Origin: Cyclostephanos tholiformis | Lineage: Eukaryota; Bacillariophyta; Thalassiosirophyceae; Thalassiosirales; Thalassiosiraceae | DNA: 12,650 nt | Direction: 5' to 3' | Assembly: GCA_036939975.1 (NCBI GenBank) | Contig: JALLPB010002919.1 | Span: forward strand, 1 to 12,650 | In this document: positions 1 through 7,039 of the stretch, one piece after another | Position numbering within the stretch: position 1 is the first letter of the stretch | Layout: each line of letters opens with the position of its first letter | Position numbers and translations under genes: made by a program | The notes under the pieces: generated by a model | What the model was told of the DNA's origin: nothing | Database searches by the model: none | What the model saw: the letters and a program-made list of their open reading frames with translations, nothing else

Positions 1-34
1 AAATTAGTATACTAAACTAGATACAATTAATTAC

Positions 35-85
35 TGATAGATCAACTTGGAATTATTCCGATGTAATTTATTTTTGATAGATCAA
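35..85. repeat. Short direct repeat pair
   Basis: The 11-mer TGATAGATCAA occurs at 35-45 and again at 75-85, in similar AT-rich surroundings. It is a small local duplication with no function that I can assign. Confidence 0.4.
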
Positions 86-136
86 ATATTGGGTCTACAG
101 AGGTAACAACAATTGCTCAGGGGTATCCAAAGCAGA

Positions 137-711
137 ATGGATGAGACAGTTGCACAAATTGAATCTGAGCATATCCAATTTTTTCGGATGGCTGTCTATA
201 CACCACAACAAATTTACAAATCAGCAGTCACCAGCTGAAGAGATTACATCCTCAAGTGCATATCAAGAGTATCAACACACTGACAGAAAGTTTTATTTTA
301 CTCAAGAGAATTACAAGCTGCCATAACTTTGCATGTGGATCAATGACAATTTGTTCACTGCCAATGCTGTCCACCCATTCATACTTTTGTCTAAGAAAGT
401 GCTTTACTTTTTTTAGAAAAAGTTTCAGGGTTGGTTGGTATGAGGTGTTGCATCAAATGATAGAGTCACCAGTGTTTGACAAACTCAATGCTGACCTCCT
501 AGATGCGATCTCAAGATTATTGAAGGAAGTACTTGCTTTTGAAGTATCCTTCTTTATTTCCAAACTCAATAATCAAAAGTGGACTGTTACTACCTGGTCA
601 AAACAGATGCAATTTGCATCAGTCATGAAAAAAGGTACTGTTGGTGAAAAAACCCTTGCCAATGTCAATAAAATGAGATATAACAGACCCCATGAAAACA
701 AATGGAAATGA
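137..711 (+). pseudogene. Doubtful frame-broken coding relic, unknown protein
   Basis: I do not recognise this gene. From an ATG at 137 a protein-like frame begins (MDETVAQIESEHIQFFRMA...) and stops at a TGA at 236-238. A second frame, open from about 242 to a TGA at 709-711, gives a Cys-rich stretch followed by a more ordinary segment starting near RVGWYEVLHQMIES and ending in a basic tail (HENKWK). The two frames could be one gene disrupted by a frameshift, two exons, or chance ORFs in AT-rich DNA. No domain, signal peptide or membrane segment is visible. The only support is the length and amino-acid balance of the 3' part (about 100 residues). Confidence 0.22.
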
Positions 712-812
712 ACCGTGATCCAGCAAACACTCTTTGGTTGATTGTTATAAAAGGTTCCTCTTGTGAAAGTGGGGCAGAGAGAGATCAAAGATTCATATGG
801 GTTGTTACATTA

Positions 813-1206
813 CATCAAATTAAAACAAACAAAATGCTACACCACTGCTTATCCCTGATGTGTAGAATGGGCGCATCATACCAAAAAGGGCATGTAGGCC
901 AAGATGCATGCTCCTCCTGTTTTGCAAAATTTTGACATGAAAAGCCGTGGTAAAGATATTATCACAAGGCACCCCCCGGACCAAATTAACACAAAGCAAG
1001 TGCTCCTCAACTTATCCATGATGTATAGAATGGATGCATTGCACTAGAAAAAGTGTCCCCTGACAACAAGAGGAGATGCATAGGCCAAGACACATGCCCC
1101 CCCTGATTTGCAAAATTTTCACCATGGTAAATATATTATCACAATGCACCCCCCAGCTCAAACTAACACAAACTGAGCACTCCTGTACTCATCCATGATG
1201 TATAGA
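813..1206 (+). repeat. Tandem array of an approximately 186-bp repeat
   Basis: Successive diverged units follow one another. The tail of one unit is at about 813-894, a complete unit at 895-1080 and a partial unit at 1081-1206. Each unit starts at TAGGCCAAGA (895 and 1081, giving a 186-bp period). It then has a C-rich run, a TTTGCAAAATTTT block, a 'tattatcaca' block, a CACCCCCC run, 'aacacaaa' and an 'atgatgtatagaat' block. The units carry no ORF of their own. A further copy lies at 3291-3478, so this is a dispersed as well as tandem family, either a satellite or part of a non-autonomous element. Confidence 0.7.
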
Positions 1207-2007
1207 ATCATTTGATCCAGCACCATGCCACTTACTACCTTCAAATGGTGCTTAATGGGGCATTTTTATTGCTAAAATGGGATATCAAGTCTGATAATGG
1301 CTTCAAAGTACATAATTTCAACTACTTCTGTTTGTGAAAAGAAGAAAAAAATGTCCAAACTTTCCTATTTTGCATCAGCTTCCTATGGCGCGGAGAGAAA
1401 GTCCCATGGAGTGGCCTTATTATGAATGAAAATATTAGTTTTCTCTTCATCTTTCATTTTTTTCATATTTTTGAATAAAGAAATTTATACTTGTAGGACA
1501 TAAATATCTAAGAATTTCAGACATTCTCCCTTGTTAATGAATTGCTATCCAAGAACAACGTGGAAGAGGTTGTCTTTTTTTCATATGAAAGCCCAATGTA
1601 TGTAGGACCTCACATCCTGCAAAATTTGATCTATAAAATTACGCATGTTGCCCAGTTTAGCAAACTCAAACTAGAAACATTTTATTGTTACGAGTTCAAT
1701 TTATTTGAACTCAATATTTTATTGATCAATTAATTTTTACTAGATTGATTAAGTTGGTCCATTAGTTAACATAAATTTTATCTTTGTGAAAGTTTATACT
1801 GTTTCAATGTGTTACATTAAATTTTTACTACAGATCAAATTTTTAGTTTACACTATGAATTTTATTTTTTTATTAGTACCAATTGAATGCTTTTACATGA
1901 ACTAGTATATTCATTCAAATAGTTCTATTTTAATGTATTACATGAAAGAATATTCTCGTTTTTAGTACCATATTTTGCTTTGAATCCCCAGTTATTCCTC
2001 ATCCCCC
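1207..2007. other. AT-rich stretch without a recognisable gene
   Basis: This stretch of about 800 bp is very AT-rich, with many poly-T and poly-A runs. The longest open frames are short (about 60 codons at 1542-1733) and show no recognisable motif. I see no RNA gene, promoter or mobile-element end. It probably represents decayed intergenic DNA. Confidence 0.5.
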
Positions 2008-2430
2008 TCAGCTGTTAACATTTACGTCATCATCCTCGTAATCTTCACTGGTCCCCTTTCTTATGTTACTGTTCCAATAAAACTCCGGTTCTCTCTCTGT
2101 CACATCAGTGTATCCCATATTCTCTCCCTCCCACCGCTCATCCACCGATGCTTCTTCTGTAATGTCATTTAGTTTTTCCTCCTCTGCTTCCCTTCAGAAT
2201 GTCCTGACCGGATCCGTCCTACTCTTCTTCTCAGGCTCCCATTCCTCCCATTTGTTGCAAAGTTCCGAAAACCTGTCCTTGTCACTGTATAACTCCTACC
2301 AATTCTTCTTGGCGGTATAATAGAAATTCAGTCCATTCTTGTCCCATACTGTCTTTCCACTCTCTCCCTTTTCAGGCCTTCTCCCTTGGTGAATGTAAGG
2401 GAGTGAGTTTTCAAATGAGAAAATTGGAGT
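2008..2430 (-). pseudogene. Decayed minus-strand coding region, highly charged protein, possibly retroelement-derived
   Basis: Reading the minus strand from 2430 down to a TGA at 2008-2010 gives about 140 codons in one frame interrupted only by a TAG (plus 2296-2298) and a TGA (2194-2196). The product reads like real protein. A basic/aromatic part (GKTVWDKNGLNFYYTAKKNW) is followed by Lys/Glu-rich helices (KWEEWEPEKKSR) and an acidic tail (SEDYEDDDVNVNS). A TAG at 2431-2433 bounds it upstream. No domain can be named securely. The basic-to-acidic layout and the setting among transposon relics would fit a Gag-like or accessory ORF of a retroelement, but that is inference. Each single in-frame stop could be one point mutation from a sense codon. 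The opposite-strand ORF at 2108-2320 is a shadow. Confidence 0.45.
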
Positions 2431-2433
2431 CTA

Positions 2434-3290
2434 TCTTTGATACTAAACCCTATGTATGTGCGGTTTTTATTTGAAAGCCTGTGGCCAATGGCAGACTCTC
2501 AACAACCAACCACCATCACATACCAAAACCAAAAAATACACAACTCACAAAAAACACAAAATATGACCACCATAGTCCCCCCAGCTGCCCTCCAGTGGCT
2601 CTAATTTTGATGGTGAGGAGTACAATTGCTGTACGTTGTGCAATTGATATTGATTGTCGCAACATGGGGATCTAATTTTTTTGGTACAACTAACTATTTC
2701 TTTATTTTATTGACTATTTTCTAGAGGGGGTGGCACAGTGCTCATGCTGACTAAAGATGAGTTTTTAAAGGTTATTCTCGAGTGTTTTTGTGGTTGATGC
2801 ATCACAATAATGTGCCCCAACCCCAGCTTTTTTATGCCTATGAAAATTTAGTCTTCATCTAGTTTTAGCTTGGTTTTGGCCTGGGGAGGGGGTGCCATGG
2901 CCACCATCTTTTTGTAGCATAGTCACATGTAATAGTTTATCTTTTAGAATAAAAGAAATACTTACTATATGAAATAAAAAACTGTTAAGTGTGGTGTAGT
3001 TGAAACCATCTCCATCTGAAACCAAAAATAAAAACAGTTTTTTAGTATTGCACATGCATAGGAACTGGTGTGATAATTTTTGCTGCTCCCATTTTACATA
3101 GCTAGGAATTAATACGAAAATGGAATTTTCGCCATTTTTAAGCCCAACTAATAAATAATAAAAATTTGTTATATCCCCTTCTAATATTTGTAAAATGACC
3201 ATACTACTGGGGCATGGCAGTATGATATTTGATGCCCTCAATATCATCTTGCTGAGCACTTCTGATGATGAGGCCATAAGAGGAGGTATA
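2434..3290. other. Region without a supported gene
   Basis: This is mostly AT-rich DNA. A minus-strand ORF of 167 codons (2855-3358) spans it, but its start lies inside the dispersed repeat at 3291-3478. Its product begins with a low-complexity GGGG stretch encoded by a poly-C run and shows no recognisable domain, so I do not call it a gene. Nothing else (tRNA, promoter, transposon end) could be identified. Confidence 0.45.
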
Positions 3291-3478
3291 TAGGCCAAGA
3301 CACCCCCCCCCCCTGTTTTGTTAAATTTTGAAATGAAATTCGGCAACGATAATATCACAAGGCACCCCCTGGCTCATATTAACACAAACCAAGCATTACA
3401 CTACTCATCAATGATGTTTAGAATTAGAATGGGTGCATTGCACCAGAACGGGTACCCCCAGTACACAGGAGGAGGTAT
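3291..3478 (+). repeat. Dispersed copy of the approximately 186-bp repeat
   Basis: This segment begins with TAGGCCAAGA and reproduces, in the same order, the blocks seen in the array at 813-1206. These are a C run (11 C at 3303-3313), a TTTTGttAAATTTTGA block, 'aatatcacaaggcacccc', 'ttaacacaaacc', a variant of 'atgatgtatagaat', and 'gggtgcattgcaccagaa'. It lies about 2.2 kb from the array in the same orientation and is moderately diverged, which indicates an old, once mobile or segmentally duplicated repeat. Confidence 0.7.
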
Positions 3479-3955
3479 GACTGTGGGGGATGATGCCCGG
3501 CATGGTGTTTTGTGATGATAGTGTTCATAGTAGAAAAATTGCAGATGGGCTGATTGTTCAAACAGATCTTATCTAATAGTACTGGCTGATTGCTCACTCT
3601 ATTCTGTAATCTGATCTAATACTAAAAAGTAAACTCTCAAGTATTTCTATGTAGAAAAGAAATGGTCTATGCGTTGTCAGTTAAATAAACCATTAGGGTT
3701 AATCACAAAAAATTAAGGTTATTTATATTTACAAAAAAACTTTATTTGTGAGGTAAGTAGATGACAGAGGCAGGAAGTAGCATGTGTATGGCAGGCTACG
3801 GTAAATGCAGGTTCAAACCCTTGGGGTCTATTGAGTTTAAGCTTCTTTTTATGCCCCAATAGTGAGGATGAAGGAAATCTAATTTTGTTAGAGAAATGAA
3901 TGTGCACCATTTTACTTGTGTTGTGCACGAGTGTGCACACCAATGCATTCAGTCA
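3479..3955. other. Region without a supported gene
   Basis: The DNA is AT-rich with only short ORFs. A tRNA B-box-like string (GGTTCAAACCC, about 3810-3820) is present, but no matching A box or cloverleaf could be drawn around it. The hexamer GTGCAC is repeated three times around 3903-3940. Confidence 0.4.
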
Positions 3956-3981
3956 TGAGCTACATCTACATATGTAGCTCA
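3956..3981. repeat. Perfect short hairpin
   Basis: TGAGCTACAT (3956-3965) and ATGTAGCTCA (3972-3981) form a perfect 10-bp inverted repeat around a 6-nt loop. It is not followed by a T tract and is not next to a recognised gene end, so no terminator or processing role is claimed. Confidence 0.5.
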
Positions 3982-4007
3982 ATACCAACTAATTTCTCTT
4001 GGTTAAT

Positions 4008-4131
4008 CTGCAACATTGATGGGTTGTCAAAAAATCTGCAACACAGATGCACCTGGTACAAAATCCACCGATTCTTACATTGAGCCCTGCAACAACATGG
4101 GTGCGTTGTTAAAAAATCTGAAATGCAGATG
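4008..4131 (+). repeat. Two diverged direct repeats about 80 bp apart
   Basis: The unit at 4008-4049 and the unit at 4087-4131 share the order CTGCAACA, ATGGG, GTTGTyAAAAAATCTG, and CAGATG, with small indels. They look like a local tandem duplication. The minus-strand ORF that spans them (3966-4250) has no recognisable domain and is not annotated. Confidence 0.5.
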
Positions 4132-4510
4132 TGTTGAGGGGCCTGAAAATATCCCGGAAACTCCAGGAACTTGCTCATAAAGTTCAGTACAAAACAACAT
4201 ATGCGCTGATATGATAGGACAAGAAAAAATCTAGTACCATCATATCTCAATGAAATTTTGCTGATCCCCCAACCTCATCTCAGTTAGGGTTACATGCAGC
4301 TGCCCCGATAGTTAAGGTACGTGTGGCTGTGGGGTTGGGTAGGTAGTTGGTCTAAAAACCCTATTTTTTTGACAGACAATGGCCAGGAATGCCTTGACAA
4401 AAATGAGGTTGAGGCAAACTACTATGAATTAAAAAAATGAATTTGTAGTTTAGTACTATGAAACTAAGAATAAGCATATTTTTATGAAACTAATTTTATA
4501 TTCACTATTT
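4132..4510. other. Region downstream of the transposase relic, no gene seen
   Basis: This contains only short repeats, for example ATGAAACTAA twice near 4457 and 4485, and CAACCTCAT at 4270-4278 with its complement ATGAGGTTG at 4403-4411. It could hold the 3' non-coding end of the adjacent minus-strand transposon, but I could not define a terminal inverted repeat. Confidence 0.35.
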
Positions 4511-5222
4511 TTACAATTCACTGTAATCATCAACCTCAAAAATCCTCTCACCAGCATTGATGCTAAGCTGTGTTATCGCAGTGATTGCCCAAAAAACATT
4601 CCAATATTCCTTCTGATCGTGGCGGTCCATTGACTTCAGAATCTCTGAATGTTTCAACTGCACGTTAACCATCTTGTGCCGACTCTGCACCCGATTCAGC
4701 ATCACTTTATCCTCTGTTGGATTTGACACACACCTGGGACACTTCACCTTCCGGGGCACCTCCCCAATGTACTATCCATCATCCGCCTCCACCCTTTCAA
4801 ACCGGATACTTACCGGCAGATGGTCCATTAACCCCCATTCAATATTGCCAGCAAGAATATCAACCCCAATCTCCTACAGGAGTCCACATTTCCCTTTAAA
4901 CTTGTAGTAAAAAAAAGGTTTTCCTGGGATAGCCGGTCCCTGCTGCAGGATACGCACATCAGTGCCATCTATGCTGATGAGGCAGTCGATCAGACTGCCA
5001 CTATCTTTCCTGCTTTCAAAACAATCTTGAGAAATAAGGTTACTTGAATTGAACAATGTATAAAACAGAATCGTTTTTTCTTACCACAGCAGGCTCAAGA
5101 TTGGCAACCGCACAAATAAATGGCCACATATATTTTTGTAGCATTTTAGGGTTGATCACACCAACCAACCCCCCAAATGTCCTTCCCTGCCAGAAGAAAA
5201 TCTGCTGCTGTTGGCTTGGCCA
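4511..5222 (-). pseudogene. DDE-type DNA transposase pseudogene (Harbinger/ISL2EU-like)
   Basis: The minus strand encodes a broken DDE transposase. The 5' part (about 5214-5085) reads FGGLVGVINPKML...WPFICAVANLEP. The central part (about 5040-4890) carries the first catalytic Asp region SIDGTDVRI followed by GPAIPGKPFF and KFKGKCG. The next block reads EIGVDILAGNI, then FERVEADDG-stop-YIGE with the second Asp region. The 3' part reads PRKVKCPRC, SRHKMVN and AITQLSINAGERIFEVDDY before a TAA at 4511-4513. Two in-frame TAG stops follow KFKGKCGLL and ADDG. A short deletion seems to have removed residues between GNI and FERVEADD. Between LEPAVV and CFESRKD a GTAAG (5084-5080) with nearby AGs suggests an old intron, but the phases do not join cleanly. 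The family resembles transposases I associate with algal/diatom repeats; the exact superfamily is uncertain. Confidence 0.72.
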
Positions 5223-5341
5223 TCATGTCTTTGTTTGTTTTGCTTTGTTGATCTCGGCCTTACAAAGGCGGGAGTGGAGGAGGGCACGAGTGAGCAGAGA
5301 GAGGTTGGGAGGGGATGTGGCGATTATAACTTTGTTGAGCA

Positions 5342-5359
5342 AGAGAGAGAGAGAGAGAG
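5342..5359. repeat. (AG)n microsatellite
   Basis: An uninterrupted run of about nine AG dinucleotides lies inside a purine-rich stretch (about 5270-5365). The neighbouring strings 'gcacgagtgagc' and 'gcacgagtcagc' flank it as an imperfect duplication. Confidence 0.75.
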
Positions 5360-5567
5360 CACGAGTCAGCATTGGAAGTTAGGTAGACTACCACCTAATA
5401 CCATAATAATAAGTACTATGAACATAATAAAATAGCTTCAATAATACCTTTCTGCCCCCCCTGGCCCCCCAAACATAGGTAGCAATAGTATTTTTCTCCC
5501 CCTCGCCCCAAATTTATTCCCTTGAAGAATAATATTATGTCTTCTGATAGTTCTGCCTAGGGAGTGG

Positions 5568-5746
5568 TGTAGCTAGGTAAGATAAAGCCCCAGATTCGTC
5601 TGGCCGTCGCTGCCTTACCCTAGCTGACGTCACAGCCACTAAGGGCAATGACCAGGGGCACCCTCAACCTTTCCTTAGATAGAATAACCGAGCACAAGCT
5701 CATAAATCTAGGAGGTAACTGTTATCACCACTCGTGCTCTTCTTCA
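5568..5746 (+). repeat. 5' long terminal repeat
   Basis: The 179-bp LTR starts TGTAGCTAGG and ends TCTTCTTCA, and matches 10849-11027 except for A at 5718 versus C at 10999. Inside are an imperfect stem (AGCTAGGTAAG at 5571-5581 with CTTACCCTAGCT at 5614-5625), the palindrome TGACGTCA (5625-5632), a weak AT-rich TATA-like stretch (TTAGATAGAATAA, about 5675-5687) and CATAAA (5701-5706), a possible polyadenylation signal. If transcription starts near 5705, the AT-rich stretch is at a suitable distance for a core promoter. These promoter roles are inference. Confidence 0.95.
5625..5632. promoter_or_regulatory. CRE-like palindrome TGACGTCA in the 5' LTR
   Basis: A perfect 8-bp TGACGTCA lies in the U3 part of the LTR, about 80 bp upstream of the proposed transcript start. 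This is the consensus site of CREB/ATF-type bZIP factors, and related TGACGT elements are known in diatom CO2-responsive promoters. It may be an enhancer of the element, but an 8-mer alone is weak evidence. Confidence 0.4.
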
Positions 5747-5759
5747 TACCTCCTAGATT
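5747..5759 (+). other. Candidate primer-binding site complementary to the element's own LTR
   Basis: TACCTCCTAGATT begins at the first base after the 5' LTR, exactly where a primer-binding site belongs. It lacks the TGG expected when an intact tRNA 3'-CCA end primes. It is instead the perfect reverse complement of 5705-5717 (AATCTAGGAGGTA) inside the LTR. A further ATA pairs upstream if one A is bulged. Pairing would put the 3' end of the LTR segment opposite base 5747, so extension would copy the LTR end first, as minus-strand synthesis requires. This matches the self-priming arrangement of yeast Tf1. An internal tRNA fragment, as used by Drosophila copia, is the alternative. Confidence 0.6.
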
Positions 5760-5772
5760 ATCACCTCACACG

Positions 5773-6987
5773 ATGTCGCCCGAGGAGATCACCGCGTCCT
5801 TCTCCGCGGCCGCGGCTTCGTTCCAACCCATCGTCGGACAACCTACCGACGATGACCTCACCGCGCTCAGGGAAGTCCTCTACCCCCTCCTCCTCGAGAT
5901 TCCCTACGACGAGCCCGGCTCCCACAACCTCATCGGTCTCTTAGAGCCTACGACGTCCTACTCCGCCACGTGGGGCACCGCCTTTCCGATCCCCGCCCGA
6001 CCCCCAACCTACCCCGTCATCGCGAACGACGCCACACCAGTGGAGCGCGCCAGAGCCGAAGCCGAACATGCTGTCCTCGTCCGGGATTATGCGTCGTTTG
6101 AGGCCGCCGAGCGCGCGACGGCTAAATTCATCCGTGATGCCGTCGACGAGCTCTGGTACCGCGACCTCCGCCACCAACATTCGTTTTACACGAATGTCAC
6201 GGCTAAGCAACTCATCGAACACCTCGATGCGAATTGCGGCGGTCTCCACCCCAGCGAGCTCGTGAATCTCCCCACCGAGATGATGACGTACTACGACAAG
6301 GCGGACGGCATCCCGGAGTACATCGATCTCCTCGAGGAAGCCCAACGCAAGCTCGCCCGAGCCAACCTCCCAATGTCGGACGATCAGCTCCTTGCCATCG
6401 CGTCCACAGCGGTCTTGGCCTCCGGCCATTTCCCCCGTCCCACCGATGAATGGGAATCCCTCCCCCGGGCCAGCAAAACGTGGGCTGCTTGGAAAACCCG
6501 CTACCGCGCCGCCCACATTGCGCGCAAACGCCAACTCCTCGCCTCCGGCCACACCTCCCACGGAACGGCCAATACGGCTACACCGGCGGACACAATCCCA
6601 CCGGATGCTTTTTCTCGCCTCGACGGATACCTTGATAACCTCGCCTCAGCCGCTACAACCGAACGTACGACACTCAACCAACTCGTCGACACAAACGCTT
6701 CTCTCACCACCACAATTGCCAACCTCACCGCCAGTGTCACGGCCCTCACCGCCGCCTACACACTTCTGGCCAACAAAACTGCTCCGGCCACGCAACAACC
6801 CACGTCTGGTACCCCACCAACTCGCACTCGTGCAGGTCTTGACCCAAATGGCTACTGTTGGACGCACGGATACAAGGTGGCTCTGGGCCACACCAGTGCA
6901 ACCTGCACCAACCCAAAGGAAGGACACCAATTTGCTGCGACGCGATCGAACACCATGGGTGGAAGCACCAAGAGCAAACCAGCTTGA
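5773..6987 (+). CDS. gag: Gag (capsid/nucleocapsid) protein of the copia element
   Basis: This 404-residue structural protein would form the particle in which reverse transcription occurs. I chose the ATG at 5773 (MSPEEITASFS), the first ATG in the frame after the LTR; the frame is open further upstream into the LTR only with a GTG. The middle (about residues 120-250) is helical and copia-Gag-like, with YYDKADGIPEYIDLLEEAQRK. Residues about 280-340 are rich in Leu/Thr/Asn heptad-like spacing and may form a coiled coil. A zinc-knuckle-like motif follows: C362-x2-H365-x7-H373-x4-C378, then GH385, ending in the family signature NTMGGS. The ORF ends with TGA at 6985-6987, and the same frame then continues into Pol. 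The length is ordinary for a copia Gag. The overlapping ORFs in other frames and on the minus strand are shadows of high-GC coding DNA. Confidence 0.92.
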   Translation: MSPEEITASFSAAAASFQPIVGQPTDDDLTALREVLYPLLLEIPYDEPGSHNLIGLLEPTTSYSATWGTAFPIPARPPTYPVIANDATPVERARAEAEHAVLVRDYASFEAAERATAKFIRDAVDELWYRDLRHQHSFYTNVTAKQLIEHLDANCGGLHPSELVNLPTEMMTYYDKADGIPEYIDLLEEAQRKLARANLPMSDDQLLAIASTAVLASGHFPRPTDEWESLPRASKTWAAWKTRYRAAHIARKRQLLASGHTSHGTANTATPADTIPPDAFSRLDGYLDNLASAATTERTTLNQLVDTNASLTTTIANLTASVTALTAAYTLLANKTAPATQQPTSGTPPTRTRAGLDPNGYCWTHGYKVALGHTSATCTNPKEGHQFAATRSNTMGGSTKSKPA

Positions 6988-7039
6988 CAATGTGGGCGGG
7001 ACAGTCCGGTAGCATGTGGTAAACTAAATTCAAATTTAG
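6985..7039 (+). promoter_or_regulatory. In-frame UGA between gag and pol with downstream hairpin, candidate readthrough signal
   Basis: The Gag stop TGA (6985-6987) is followed by CAATGT. The reading frame then stays open with no other stop through the 36 codons leading to the protease motif. A perfect 7-bp hairpin, CTAAATT-CA-AATTTAG, lies at 7024-7039 in a short AT-rich patch, 36 nt after the stop. The CAA directly after the stop partly resembles the stop-CAR-YYA context known for tobamovirus readthrough, but the last bases do not fit. Readthrough would make a Gag-Pol fusion at low level, with Gag in excess. A point mutation, a reassigned codon or splicing are alternatives. Confidence 0.5.

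Noticed and set aside
2855..3358. Minus-strand ORF of 167 codons
   Set aside because: It starts inside the dispersed repeat, encodes a Gly run from a poly-C tract, has no recognisable domain, and lies in AT-rich non-coding DNA.
3805..3825. B-box-like GGTTCAAACCC suggesting a tRNA or SINE
   Set aside because: No A box at the right distance, no good T-arm stem (only about 3 of 5 pairs) and no cloverleaf could be formed.
4008..4131. CRISPR-like array
   Set aside because: Only two diverged repeat units exist, and the context is eukaryotic.
3966..4250. Cys-rich minus-strand ORF of 94 codons
   Set aside because: It spans two direct repeats that account for its repeated Cys-containing segments, and no domain is seen.
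5941..6561. Minus-strand ORF of 206 codons opposite gag
   Set aside because: It is antisense to a well-supported Gag and arises from the GC-rich codon bias, with a low-complexity product.
6392..7012. Plus-strand 206-codon ORF overlapping gag in another frame
   Set aside because: The product is Pro/Ser/Arg-rich low complexity, typical of a shadow frame. I considered it as a frameshift product, but Pol follows gag in frame zero, so no shift is needed.
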